Source: Aselliscus stoliczkanus
Lineage: Eukaryota > Chordata > Mammalia > Chiroptera > Hipposideridae
NCBI GenBank assembly: GCA_033961575.1
Contig: CM066736.1
Coordinates: 78,082,852 to 78,146,851 of the forward strand
Direction of reading: 5' to 3'
DNA: 64,000 nt
This document shows, piece by piece, positions 20,395-31,389 of this stretch. A program made the position numbers and the translations under genes. The notes under the pieces are model-generated. The model made no database searches. It was given only the letters and a program-made list of their open reading frames with translations, and was not told the DNA's origin. Numbering within the stretch: the first letter of the stretch is position 1; each line of letters starts with the position of its first letter.

Positions 20395-21250
20395 CACTCA
20401 TACCCTGCTGGTGGCAGTGTAAATTTGTATCATTATTTCAGAAAGTAACAGGTGAAAGTAGCTATAAAGATGTTGAAGCCCCAATGACCCAGGAATATCA
20501 TTTCTGGAAATTTAACTTTAGGAAATAATTTAACATAAGAGAGCCATAAGAACAAAATTGTCCATGTAGCAATTTTTTATTATAACACCAATTATAACAG
20601 TAAAAAAATTATGGGCCGGCAGAGTGGCAGGTTGGTTAAGAGCTGGCTTGGGATGTCAGCGGCCCCGGTTCGGATCCCACATATGAGGGCCAGTGCCCTG
20701 GACAGCTAACAACAGCTCCACCTGGAGGTGGGCTGTGTGAGCCCCGGTGACGGTGTAGACGCTGCAGTGGGCTGCCATAGGCTACAGTGAGTGGTCGGCA
20801 GCCTGCGTGAGCAGCCGGCAGCTGGGGTGAGCTGCCGAGAGAGGCCGTGAGCGGCCGTCCAGAGGCTGGCCACCTACCTGTCTGCCTCACCCGAGAAGAG
20901 TGCAATGATAACATGGGCCAGTGAAGCGATGTCCTCCACAACTAGACTGAAGAACAAAAGGACAGCAACTTGTCTGTTCCCTTTCCCCGGTTCCCCAACG
21001 CTGTTCCCCTCCCCCAAATCCCCAATAAAATATTAAAAAACAAAACAAAACAACTCCAGAGGAGTGGTTAAGTCAATAATGATGCATCAAATGAGGATTT
21101 TCTTAGGAATAATGAAGATTAGAACAGGGAAATGTTAGTTGTTATATAATGTTAAATGAAAAATAAAAATGATATGGTTACACTGTAAGATAATCTGCAT
21201 ACTGAGTGTCTAAAAAGGAATGCAGAAAAATGGAGGTGTTTTGTGGTGTG
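20395..21250 (+). mobile_element. L1M 3'-portion, split by a SINE
   Basis: ccctgctggtggcagtgtaa, tgacccaggaatatcatttc and aacaaaattgtccatgtagc resemble old L1 ORF2-end/3'-UTR text. After the SINE, gaggagtggttaagtcaata and tacactgtaagataatctgc continue it. Confidence 0.5.
20613..21050 (+). mobile_element. Long T+ tRNA-derived SINE
   Basis: gggccggcagagtggcaggt gives the A box; cggttcggatcccacata gives the B box. Body with CpG-rich gccggcagctggggtgagct, then aactagactgaagaacaaaa, two gttcccc motifs and ccccaataaaata plus an A-rich tail. CpG retention suggests it is not very old. Confidence 0.92.
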
Positions 21251-21299
21251 ATAGGATTAAAAAGACAATGTTCCTAAAAAAATCGAATTTGTTTAAAAA

Positions 21300-21420
21300 T
21301 AAAATCCACTTGTTCATAGAATAAATATTTATGGGATGCCTACAATTTACCAGGTACTGTTCTAGATACAATGAATACCTCAGTGAACAAAGCAGGCAGA
21401 GAAAAGTCGAAAACTTATGC
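21300..21420 (-). mobile_element. L2-like 3' fragment, antisense
   Basis: ataaatatttatgggatgcc, taccaggtactgttctagat and cagtgaacaaagcaggcaga follow the antisense L2 3' end. Confidence 0.65.
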
Positions 21421-21449
21421 CTGGAGTTGTTAGAGTACTTTCAAGTACC

Positions 21450-22190
21450 ATTATATTCAAATTAACACATGATTTTTGTATTCAAATTTTTAAAGTTATG
21501 CAATATGAAAAGCATATAGAGAAACATGGAAAACAACATAATATTCATCCATGTACTTAGGATGGAGAGCTAACAGATGTTAATATTTTTTATTTCCTTC
21601 CCAACCCGATTTCTGGGAAATAAAGCAGGCACAGCCAAAGCTGAATCCTCTTATTCCTTTCACCTTCTTTCCTACCAAGAGGTAATCCTAGTCTTAATAT
21701 AATTATGTACCACAATTGTCCATATATATACAGATATAGATATAGATGTAGATTTTATATATATATATATCCATAAACAATGTATGATATTATTTTGTGG
21801 GTTTTAAAAGTTTACATAAATGGTGTCATGTTTATCTTTATGTGGTCAATTTTATTTCACTCATTTTTACTGCTACATAGTATTGCAGTGAATGACTAGA
21901 TAGTTTATTTCTCCATCCCCCAACGTAGCCGAATTGTAACTATGAACAATTACGCGGTGAACATTCTTATCCCCTGGCCTCATGCAATTTGTGCCAGAGT
22001 TTCTACAGTTTCTGCATAAAAGTAAAATCACTGGGTGGTGGATATGTTCATCTCCAACTTTCAAGCGTGTTGCCAAGGTGCCTGCCTAAGTGGTTATAAC
22101 AGCTGACACTCCCAACAGCAATGTATGGTTCCCCACATCCTCACCAATAAATCCTTCAGTGATTTTTGCCTGTTTGATACCCGTGACAAG
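21450..22190 (-). mobile_element. L1M 3' UTR/ORF2 end, antisense
   Basis: ttacataaatggtgtcatgt, acatagtattgcagtgaatg, gaacattcttatcccctggc, aatcactgggtggtgga and cccaacagcaatgtatggtt are old antisense L1 3' text. Contains an (TA)n tract at about 21757-21770. Confidence 0.7.
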
Positions 22191-22193
22191 GCA

Positions 22194-22590
22194 TCATCCT
22201 TTGTCTTTCAATCATTTAATCTGTCATGGTCTTGGCACAAAATAAAAACAGGTTCCACCCTCGAGTCCAATATGAGTCATTGGTAAAGCAGCCTTTTCCT
22301 AGACAGACAGAAGGTCTCGTCCTAGGAAATAGGAATAAACACTGGAGAGTGCTTTGAAGGAGGCTTTTAATTGACAGAGACTTTAGTGGAGGCTCATGCC
22401 ATGATAATTTGAGGTATATGGCATCCTAACAAGTACCTAATGAGGTTATGGATATTACATGAAATGCAGGTGTCTGATTCATAAAAGGAGCTTAGTTGAT
22501 ATTGCTTCTTTTTCCTTCCCAGTTAACAAAGCACCCAGGGTTACATAATACCCTCCATTGCTTTCTTGGCTTGTGTGTGTAAATGGTCTT
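22194..22590. other. Unannotated stretch
   Basis: 22380-22510 may be a worn MIR 3' part (gaggttatggatattacatg, ggagcttagttgatatt). Not firm. Confidence 0.3.
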
Positions 22591-22593
22591 AGG

Positions 22594-22770
22594 TCAGTGG
22601 TCTCCCACTTTGGCATGCATCAGAATCACCTGGAGGGTTTGCTGAGGCACAAGCTCTGATTCGGGTCCTGATTCAGTAGATCTGGTGTGGGGCCTGTGGC
22701 TGCATTTCTTACAAGTCCTCATGGGATAGTGCTCTTGCTGCTACTCTGGGAACTATACTTAGTGACACAC
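22594..22770 (+). mobile_element. MER5A-type hAT-Charlie relic
   Basis: cagtggtctcccactttggc, atgcatcagaatcacctgga, ttcagtagatctggtgtggg and cctgtggctgcatttcttac follow MER5A from its CAGTGGTTCT terminal repeat onward. The right terminal repeat is decayed. Confidence 0.85.
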
Positions 22771-22774
22771 TATT

Positions 22775-23160
22775 CCACATATATCAGCAAAAATGCTATG
22801 TCACTGCTGTGTGGGGGCTGCAGGGTGAATGTTGTCAGGGTTACAGCGATCATTCCATTGCTCAATTCTCTGATACTCCTTTTTATCTAATATTGGGGCT
22901 CCCTGGAATGCCGTATGCTTTATTTAGGTGACAGTTTCTATAGTAGTGGGGCAGTGTTCTACCTTCCTTCTTCACTCAGCACATATGTCTGATGATTCAT
23001 GAAATCATAAAAGGATTGCATTTTTTTTTTTTTTTTCCTTCTTTCTGCCTGTCTGACTCTGATTACAAATGAGCTAAAATAAGCAGGTCGAGATTTAGGG
23101 CAGTTTTCTCTGATAGGGAGCTATTTGGTACCGGGAGCCATCTAGGGGAATGGGCAAGGG
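22775..23160. other. Unannotated stretch
   Basis: A T-run at 23022-23037. Nothing else supported. Confidence 0.3.
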
Positions 23161-23164
23161 TTGC

Positions 23165-23590
23165 AAGGTATTCTTTATTATTTATTTATTTTATTGTGGT
23201 AAAATGCATATACAAAATTATATATATTTCAAGTGTAAAATATTATAATTCGATATTTGTGCACACTCCACTATCAGTCTAGTCACCATCCATCACCATA
23301 CAATTAATTGATCCCCTTTCCACCTTTGTCCTACCCCCTTCCCCTTCCCCTCTGGTAACCACCAATCTATTCTGTTTGAGTTTGTATTTGTTTTGTTTTG
23401 TTCACTCCTTTTGTATTTTTTAAGATTCTACATATAAGTCAACCATGTGGCATTTATCTTTCTCCATCTGACTTATTTCACTTAGCTTGATATCCTCAAG
23501 GTCCATCCATGTTGTTGAATATAGCAAGATTTCCCTCTTTTTAATGGCTGAGTAGTATTCCATCATATATCACATCTTTATCCATTTTAA
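23165..23590 (-). mobile_element. L1 3' UTR fragment, antisense
   Basis: ttattgtggtaaaatgcata, cactatcagtctagtcacca, tctggtaaccaccaatctat, tgacttatttcacttagctt and ggctgagtagtattccatca: the standard antisense L1 3' UTR order. Confidence 0.85.
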
Positions 23591-23599
23591 TTTAAAGTC

Positions 23600-24145
23600 T
23601 TCCACCTTGTTCCCTTTTCCACCATCTTATTTTCTTATTAGAGTCTTCAAAGTCAGATAGATATTCAGTGATTTTTTTCTTCAACCATTGTCTAGAATTA
23701 TTCTCCATTTAAATTCAGGTATTGCAAGACTATGCAAAATGGAAGCAAGAAGAAATTCTGGGGATCTGCTCTCTTTAGCAGGTGCAACTTTTAGACGATT
23801 TATTCCTATGCTTTCTATTTTAAAACTTTTTATTCATAAAAATGTAATTTAAATATTATTCATTTATATAGACAATATATTCATAAGAATATACTTGTTA
23901 CAAAGTGTATTTGTTATAGACACTAGGTATAAGTTATTCATTTGGGAGTTCTCTATAGGTCACATTTCACTTAAATATTACAGATTTTTAACAACAAAAA
24001 TAAAATCAGTGTTATGGCATCATATTAGGTGTTGTCAGAAATAGAAGATATAAGAGACACTTCTAACATTGCAAAAAGCACTGCACGAAGATGAGGTGGA
24101 GTTTTGTGTACCTTGCCCATAAGATTCTTGAGGGCAAAGGCTATC
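23600..24145. other. Unannotated stretch
   Basis: AT-rich, with no repeat or frame recognised. Confidence 0.3.
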
Positions 24146-24149
24146 TTAT

Positions 24150-24640
24150 TTTTTTCCAGTTTTACCGAGATACAGTTAACATATAATATTGTACTAATTT
24201 AAAGTATACAGCGTGATTTTATATATATATATATAGCAAAATTATCACCATGAGAAATTTTAAAATCTGGTTCTTAGCAACTTTCAAGTATAGAATACAA
24301 TATTAACTACAGTCACCGTGCTGTTGAGTATATCCCCAGGACTTCTTCAACTTACAGCTGGACGTTTGTACCTTCCAACTTCACCCATGTCTCCCACTCC
24401 CCACCCCACCCCCCATCTCTGCAACAACCAATCTGAACACTCTTTCTATGAGTCTGGTTTTTTTTAGATTTCACATGCAAATGAGATCATACAGCACTTG
24501 TCCTTTTCTGATTTATTTTGCTTAGGATAATGGCCTCAAGGTCCATCCATATTGTTTCAAATGGCAGGATTTCTTCTTCTTTATGGCTAAATAATATTCC
24601 ATCATATGCATATAATATACATACACATACATACATACTG
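24150..24640 (-). mobile_element. L1 3' UTR, antisense (outermost element of a nest)
   Basis: ttttaccgagatacagttaa, gtactaatttaaagtataca, then gtctcccactccccacccca (the C-rich complement of the L1 3'-UTR purine/G-quadruplex tract), aatggcctcaaggtccatcc and gctaaataatattccatca. It is interrupted at ~24640 by a mariner element, seems to continue at 24967-25060, and again at 26368-26650. Confidence 0.85.
24393..24414 (-). other. G-quadruplex motif in L1 3' UTR (minus strand)
   Basis: Four C-runs on the plus strand (3, 4, 4 and 6 Cs) with loops of 3, 1 and 1 nt. The minus, L1-sense strand is therefore a strong G4 motif. A G-rich tract is a known conserved property of mammalian L1 3' UTRs. Confidence 0.75.
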
Positions 24641-24862
24641 GTAGTGCCAAAAAAAGTATGTACATTTAAGTGAGGGTCAATGTTGCTCAAGCACTAATTC
24701 ACTATGATCAGAAATGTCTGGATGTTGATGGGAACCACTTTGAGCACCTCTTATAATTGCAGAAGTCAAACATGCCGTGTTTATCTTTTGTTATTGGTGT
24801 ATATAGCGTATTACAATTTAATATGGTTTTTCCTTTTTTAAAATATGTATACATTTTTTTGG
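24640..24862 (-). mobile_element. Non-autonomous mariner element with transposase C-terminal remnant
   Basis: Left end ggtagtgccaaaaaaagtat and right end tgtatacatttttttggc (reverse: gccaaaaaaatgtataca) are inverted repeats. In the plus-strand reading, 24709-24756 translates as DQKCLDVDGNHFEHLL followed by a stop, resembling the C-terminus of mariner transposases. The relative orientation of that coding remnant is plus, so element strand is nominal. The extreme right tip is lost into the adjacent TC microsatellite. Confidence 0.8.
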
Positions 24863-25060
<198 letters not shown>

Positions 25061-25385
25061 TTTTTTTTAAACTTAGTTTTAATTATAGTTGAAATAAAAT
25101 ATTATATTAGTTTCAGGTGTATAACATAGTGATTCAAAATTTATATACCTTGTGAAGTGAACATCATAATAAATCTGGAAATCATCTGTCATTTTACATA
25201 GTTATTTTAATAATATTGACAATGTTCCCTATGTTGTATATTACATACCCTTGACTTATTTTATAACTGGAAGTTTGCACTTCTTAATCCCCTTTCCTTT
25301 TTTCATGCATCTCCCCCTTGCTCCCAGACAATCATGAATATGCTCTTGGTATCTGACAGTTTGTTTCTGATTTGTTTTGTTTGTT
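25061..25385 (-). mobile_element. L1 3' UTR, second nested copy, antisense
   Basis: T-run then tttaattatagttgaaataa, gtttcaggtgtataacatag, ccctatgttgtatattacat and ggaagtttgcacttcttaat. A new L1 3' end begins here inside the outer L1. It is itself cut by the next copy at ~25392. Confidence 0.8.
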
Positions 25386-25391
25386 TATTTT

Positions 25392-26367
25392 TTTTATTTT
25401 ATTTAATTTATTAAATTTATTGAGGTGGCATTGCTTAGTGAAATTATATAGGTTTCAGGTGTACATTTCTTTAATACACCTTTGTATATTGCATTGTGTG
25501 TTTACCACCCTGAGTCAGTTCTCCTTCCATCACCATATACTTGGCCCCCCTTTACCCTCTTCCATCACTTCACTCACCCTTTATACTCTGGTAACCACTA
25601 AACTGTTTTCTGTGTCTATGGCTTTTTGTTTCTTTGTTTTTTGTGTTGTTCCTTTGTTGCTTTCAGTTTTATATCCCACATATTAGTGAAATCATATGGT
25701 TCTGGACTTTTTCTGTTTGACTTATTTTGCTTAGAATGATAATCTCAAGATCCATTCATGTTGTTGCAAATGGCAGTATTTCATCTTTTCCTTTGGCTGA
25801 GTAATATTCCATTGTATATATGTACCACATCTTGTATATATTCCATTGTATATATGTACCAATCATTTATCAAAGGACACTTACATTGTTGCCATGTCTT
25901 GGCTACCATGAATAACACTGCAATTAACATAGGGGCACATATATCTTCAGGATAAATGTTTTCAGATATTTTGGGTAGATACCCAAAGAAAGTTTGCTGG
26001 GTCATATGGTAATTCTATTCTTAATTTGTTGAGCAACCTCCATACTATTTTCAATAGTAGCTTTACCAATTTACATTCCCACCAGCAGTGTATGAGTCTT
26101 CATTTTTCTCCACAGCCTCTCTAACACTTGCTATTACTTGTCTTGTTGATGATAGTCATTCTAACCAGTGTGAGGTGGCATCTCATTGTGGTTTTGATTT
26201 GCATTTCCCTAATAGCTAGTGAAGTTGAGTATTTTTTTCATATACTTGTTGGCTGCTTGTATGTCTTCTTGGTAGAAGTGTCTGTTCAGGTCCTTGCCCA
26301 TTTTTTCATTGGATTTTTTGTTGTTGTTGTTGTTGTTATTGTTGAGTTGTATACATTCTTTATAAGC
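25392..26367 (-). mobile_element. L1 3' portion, third nested copy, antisense
   Basis: tttattaaatttattgaggt, ataggtttcaggtgtacatt, gtttaccaccctgagtcagt, tctggtaaccactaaactgt, ggctgagtaatattccattg, ggtcatatggtaattctatt and ccagtgtgaggtggcatctc. Its 3' end matches that of the sense L1 at 28160-29690, so both belong to one subfamily and lie in opposite orientation. Confidence 0.88.
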
Positions 26368-26650
26368 ATGTCTTTTTGATTTAGTGTTTCATTTTCTTTG
26401 GATAGATACCCAGGAGTGGAATTGATGGATCATATGATAATTCTATTTTCAAATTTTTGAGGAATTTACATACTGCTTTCTATAGTGGCTGCACTAATAC
26501 ACATTCCCAACAATAGTACACAAACTTTTCCCTTTTCTCCATATCCTCATCAATGATTGTTATCTCTTATATTTTTTATGGTAGTCACTCTAACAGGTGT
26601 AAAGTAACATCTCACAGTGGTTTCAATTTGCTTTGTGTCTGTCTTATTTT
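26368..26650 (-). mobile_element. L1 outer copy resumed, antisense
   Basis: tagtgtttcattttctttgg, gatagatacccaggagtgga and atagtggctgcactaataca continue the outer L1 in the right register (the text expected after ataaacatg...). This supports insertion of 25061-26367 into it. Confidence 0.7.
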
Positions 26651-26739
26651 TGAAAGACCTCAGATAAAGATAATCATTCCCAGTGTAGAACAAGTGTTAA
26701 AGAAATGAATGAAAAATAATAAGAAGAAATGTTGGCATA

Positions 26740-26900
26740 GTACAATGAAAAGACGGGGGCTTCGAAGTCCATTAGATACTCTTTTAAATCTGATTTTACT
26801 ATGTGGGTGTCCTTGGGCTCTTAATTTTTCTGAACCTTAGTTTCTGGTTTATTAAACAAATACTGGATTGGATTCCCTGTCTGAGATCATTGTGTTGGAA
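26740..26900 (+). mobile_element. MIR fragment
   Basis: agacgggggcttcgaagtcc, gggtgtccttgggctcttaa and ttctgaaccttagtttctgg: the MIR head and middle. Confidence 0.6.
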
Positions 26901-27079
26901 CTTGAATGAAGCTCATTGACTGGGACATTGGCACTCAAATAATATTGGTCTCACCACTCCAGCCCCTCCAGTTCCCTAACAAAAAATATAGTATTAAAGA
27001 TATTGATACATTTATGACTAATATAATATGTATTTTTAGATACTCTTGTACAGTTATTAATTGCCAATTCCCTTATAGG

Positions 27080-27240
27080 AATCTTGTAAAAATCACCCAT
27101 ATTTTATAGAGATCATGAGGAACTGAGCTTGAAGATATTGAGTAACCATCTCAGGGTTCGTCAGTGAAGTAAAAGCCAAGAGCTGAATTTCTGAGTTGCG
27201 AGTTCTTGCTCTTTAGATTTCTTTATCCTCATGCTGTGCA
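27080..27240 (-). mobile_element. MIR fragment, antisense
   Basis: cacccatattttatagagat, catgaggaactgagcttgaa and gccaagagctgaatttctga in MIR reverse order. Confidence 0.55.
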
Positions 27241-27244
27241 GCCT

Positions 27245-27585
27245 AACTGTAATTCTTTATTTTAGCAACAAAAATGATTTGTGGGCCTAGAGGAGTTTTG
27301 TTTGAGTTTTTTGAAATTCGATTTTATATTTTTCCCATATAAATAAGAGAAGAGGTAAACAGACGTCACTGTATATTTGTCTTTACTATGAATTATGTAA
27401 TCACCTTATTATCATACTTGTGTTCATTAATTAAATAGCATTAAAATATATTCGATATAATAGCCTTTGAAATACATGGCTACTTCCCAGGTGAACTTTA
27501 GTGCTGGAAAACTCAATGTACCAGGACAAGTCATTACTTGTTAATACTACTACTACTACTACTAATAATAATAATAGCATTATTG
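27245..27585. other. Unannotated stretch with a trinucleotide tract
   Basis: 27546-27576 holds (ACT)n then (AAT)n. The rest is AT-rich and unrecognised. Confidence 0.4.
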
Positions 27586-27587
27586 TA

Positions 27588-27800
27588 CAGCTCCCTGGTA
27601 CAGGTTATTGTACTAAGCTATTTATATGCATTATATAAATTATTTCTCAATTATATATCTCTCTAAAAAAATATTATCATCCCCATTTTATACATGAGGA
27701 ACTAACTATAGACTTAGATAGTTTAAATGAGTTACCTAAATTCACACCTGTCATAAAGCTGGCCCAGAAATATTACAGTGTGGCGCTATCTACCTCCAGG
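27588..27800 (-). mobile_element. MIR, antisense
   Basis: tattgtactaagctatttat, ttatcatccccattttatac, atgaggaactaactatagac and ctggcccagaaatattaca: MIR reverse order. Confidence 0.7.
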
Positions 27801-27804
27801 GTTG

Positions 27805-28155
27805 AAGCTGTCAACAGTAACCTACTAACCCTGTAAATATTTATTGTCATCAATATGGTTGGACCTGAGGATAGAGGAATTACCAAAACAAAAAGATCCC
27901 TGCCCTCTGGGAGTTTAAATCTGGCTCTAAATATAGAATGAAAAGCTCAGAGTGACTGTAAAATAAAATTTCCTAAGCAATCTTACATAGAACAAGGGTA
28001 TCTTCAGAGATTTTGTCTTTAAAAAGGAAAAGTAGTCCAAATTCCAGCAATTTAAGGAAATTCTGTATGCTGTATTCCTGTCTTAGAGGTGCACATTGCA
28101 TATTAGTGTAGTAATGTCAATAAAAAGTCCTGCTATTTAAATATTGGAATTTTCT
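27805..28155. other. Unannotated stretch
   Basis: 27850-27960 (aatatggttggacctgagga, cctgccctctgggagtttaa) may be an L2 3' relic. Otherwise nothing supported. Confidence 0.3.
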
Positions 28156-28159
28156 GGTT

Positions 28160-29690
28160 CTTTCAAAAGATTAATAAAATTGGCAAACCTTTGACTTGGT
28201 TCACAAAGGAAAAAAGAGACACACTGATCAATGAAATAGAATTGAGGACCCAGAAATGGACTGACACATATGGGCAGATAATATTCAAAAAAGGAGGTAA
28301 AAACATACATTGGGGAAAAAAAATCCTCTTCAATATATGGTGCTGGGAAAATTAAAAAGCTACATGCAAAAGAATGAAACTAGATTGCTTATCTGTCACC
28401 ACATACCAAAATTAATTCAAAATGGACAAAAGGCCTAAACATAAGCCCTGAAACAATAAACTGCATAGGAGAAAGCATAGGTACTAAACTTATGGACCTT
28501 GGGTTCAGAGAGAATTTTGTGAATTTGACCTCAAAGGCAAGGGAAGTAAAAGCAAAAATAAATGAATGGGACTATATCAAACTAAAAAGCTTTTGCATAG
28601 CAAAAGAAAACAAACAAAACAAAGGCAATAAACTGAATTGATAAAGATATTTGAAAATAATGCCTCTGATAAGGAGCTAATAATAAAAATATATAAAGAA
28701 CTTGTACAACTCAACAACAACAAAAAATGAACAGCCTAATTAAAAAATGGGCAGAGGACATGAACAGACACTTCTCTCAAGAAGACATACAAGTGGCCAA
28801 CAGATATATGAAAAAATACTCAACTTCACTAGCTATTAGGGAAATGCAAATCAAAACAACAATGAGATACTACCTCACACCTATTAGAAAGGCAATTATC
28901 AACAAGACAAGTAATAAGTGCTGGAGAGGCTGTGGAGAAAAAGGAAGTCTCATATATTGTTGGTGGGAATGTAAATTGGTACAGCCACTATGAAAAGTAG
29001 TATGGAGGTTCCTCAAATATTTAGGTATAGAATTACCATATTACCCAGCAATCCCTCTTTTGGGTATGTACCCAAAAAATCTGAAAACATTTATCCATAA
29101 AAAATATATGTACCTGTATGTCTATTGCAGCACTATTCATGGTGGCCAAGACATGGAAACAACCCAAGTGTCCTTTGATAGATGATTGGATAAAGAAGAT
29201 GTGGTACATATATACAATGGAATATTACTCAGCTATAAGAAAAGATGAAATAGTGCCATTTGTGACAACATAGATGGATCTTGAGATTATCATACTAAGT
29301 GAAATAAGTAAGACAGAAAAAGTCAAGAACCATGTAACTTTACTCATATGTGGGATATTAAACTGAAAGCAACAAAGGAACAAGACAAAAAAACAAAGAG
29401 ACAAAAAGTCATAGACATAGACAACAGTTTAGTGATTACCAGAATATAAAGGGGGAGTAAGGTGATGGAAGAGGATAAAGCAGGTCAAACACATGGTGAT
29501 GGAAGGAGAACTGACTCTGGGTGATGAACACACAATGCAATTTATAGATGATGTATCACAGCATTGTATTTGAAGCCTATATAATTTCATTAACCAATGT
29601 CTCTCCCAAAACATTTAATAAGTTTTTTAAAATACTGTAATAAAGAAAGAAAATTAAAATGTTAAGACAAAACAAAACAAAATATTATCA
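28160..29690 (+). pseudogene. 5'-truncated L1 with ORF2 C-terminal remnant and 3' UTR
   Basis: Sense L1. It starts in the ORF2 linker (aagattaataaaattggcaa), jumps near 28218 to later ORF2 (atcaatgaaatagaattgag), which implies an internal deletion, and runs to the 3' UTR and an A-rich tail. 28727-28993 reads [20 protein letters not shown] through the Cys-rich segment [18 protein letters not shown]. In intact L1 the residue here shown as Y is the zinc-knuckle His (CX3CX7HX4C), so that ligand is lost. The frame then stops at LVQPL where a Trp codon is expected. Dead element. Confidence 0.93.
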
Positions 29691-29694
29691 TTTT

Positions 29695-30935
29695 CTAAAC
29701 TTATTTGATGACAAATGTTTTGCCCCCTAATTATTTCTGTTAATCCCCTCCAAGATACCATGGAACATAGTTTAGGAAATGCTGGGCTAGAGAAATTCTT
29801 TAATATTGTCTTCTGAGAAAAGACTATAATTTTTGGCGTTCAGGTTTTCCTAGCACTCCAGCTTCATACAGTGTATATTAGAGCGGGTCGCTTATAAATT
29901 TATAGTTTCTATTTATTCCTCCAAAACATGTTTATGATGTGCCTCATGATTAACAGGCTCCATGCTCAGCCTATCACCCTGCCTCCCTTCTTTTCATAGC
30001 TATCTTTCCTGAAAGTGCAGCTCTCTCCAGTACTTCACTACCGTGTTTTCCACCACGTGCTCATTTCTATACCTGCCAGATTCAGCTGTGTGGTAGGGAC
30101 TGAAGAGGAGGAAGGGGTGGAGGTTTACAAAGGTTGTCCAACAGGCAAAGAGAATTTTGAGGAACTGATAATATTGGTGACAAGGGGGACAAAAGCTGTT
30201 TACCTTGAAGGTTGTGAGCAAATAGGAGAAAAGTCATAAGTTTGCATGGGAGAGAGAATATCTCTTTCAGGGATGGGGGTTGGGAAGCAGGCTGGGGTGG
30301 GCAGTTAACCTTTTTCTTTGTTTAGCTTTAAGACATTATCTCAGAATAGACTTGATATTGAAACATTTAGTTTGGAAAAACTAAAAGGGATGATTTCTTT
30401 TTCCTTATCATGTCTCATCAAACATTATCTGGTGGCCCGTTATTTTCAAAGTAAAAACTGCTATTTGAAATGCTTATTTAATTATATTAGAGGTATTTCC
30501 ACTGTCTTCTATAAAGACTTGCCTAACAATATAGATTTTTAAAAATATCTCATGCAATTTCTTTCCAGAGAAATATATTTATTAAGTTCTGCAAAAATAA
30601 CGAGCCCCTCAACATGTGCATATTCTATTTTTATAAAGAATGTAAAAGGCTCAATTAGGACATGGTAGGGGTGGAAATACAAGTTGACACATTTTCCTTT
30701 ACACCCAGTTTGACAAATAAGTATAGAATGCTTTGCATGTTGTCATTGAAAAGTTCACAGCCATTTGCAAGTCCAGCAAAGCCACTCAGCTTCGGGAAGA
30801 ACCTGAAGTGTGTTCTATGTGAAAAGCTAGTCACCTTTATTGACTTTAAGATGGACTTGAACTCAGGAGATCATAGGCATTTGCTGCTTCTGAACCTGAG
30901 TCCAATTGCCTTCATCTTCATTTGAATTCCTAACA
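29695..30935. other. Unannotated stretch
   Basis: Short frames (73-87 codons at 30000-30925) have no recognisable family and no splice or start context. No repeats named. The region without young insertions begins here. Confidence 0.35.
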
Positions 30936-30939
30936 AGCC

Positions 30940-31060
30940 ACTGAGGTAAGAATCATTAGCCCCTTTCTGAATATGTGAAAAGTGAGTCTCAGAGAAGCTA
31001 AATTAGGTACTAAGGAGGTGATGCTTCAGTGGGCAAACCCAGGGTGGTCTATCCTATCGG
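30940..31060 (-). mobile_element. MIR fragment, antisense
   Basis: tgaatatgtgaaaagtgagt, ctcagagaagctaaattagg: MIR core in reverse. Confidence 0.5.
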
Positions 31061-31283
31061 ATGCCTGTGAAATACTTAGAGCAGGGCTTGGCACATGGTG
31101 ACAGTGGGATGAACATTGGTTTTCATGCCATCTTATTGCATTTATTATCCCATGAGCCAGTAAATAAACATCCTGCTGAAGTCAAGTTCAGACATTGAAC
31201 TGATACTGCCTTTCAGCTACCTCTGCTCACTGATATGAATTCATGAGCTCAGTAAGCTCAGCAGCTTCTACTGGCTAGAAAAC

Positions 31284-31304
31284 GGGAGGGGTCGGGGGAG
31301 GGGG
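31284..31304 (+). other. G-quadruplex motif
   Basis: Runs of 3, 4, 5 and 5 Gs separated by loops of 1, 2 and 1 nt: a strong predicted G4 on the plus strand, outside any repeat I recognise. Confidence 0.8.
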
Positions 31305-31337
31305 CACTCTCCAGCATGGAAGATAATCAATCACAAA

Positions 31338-31385
31338 TTCTTTCTTTTTCTTTTTCTTTCTTTCTTTTTCTTTTTTTTTTTTTTA
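31338..31385. repeat. (TTTC)n polypyrimidine tract
   Basis: Imperfect ttttc/tttc units ending in ~14 Ts. Confidence 0.85.
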
Positions 31386-31389
31386 ACTT

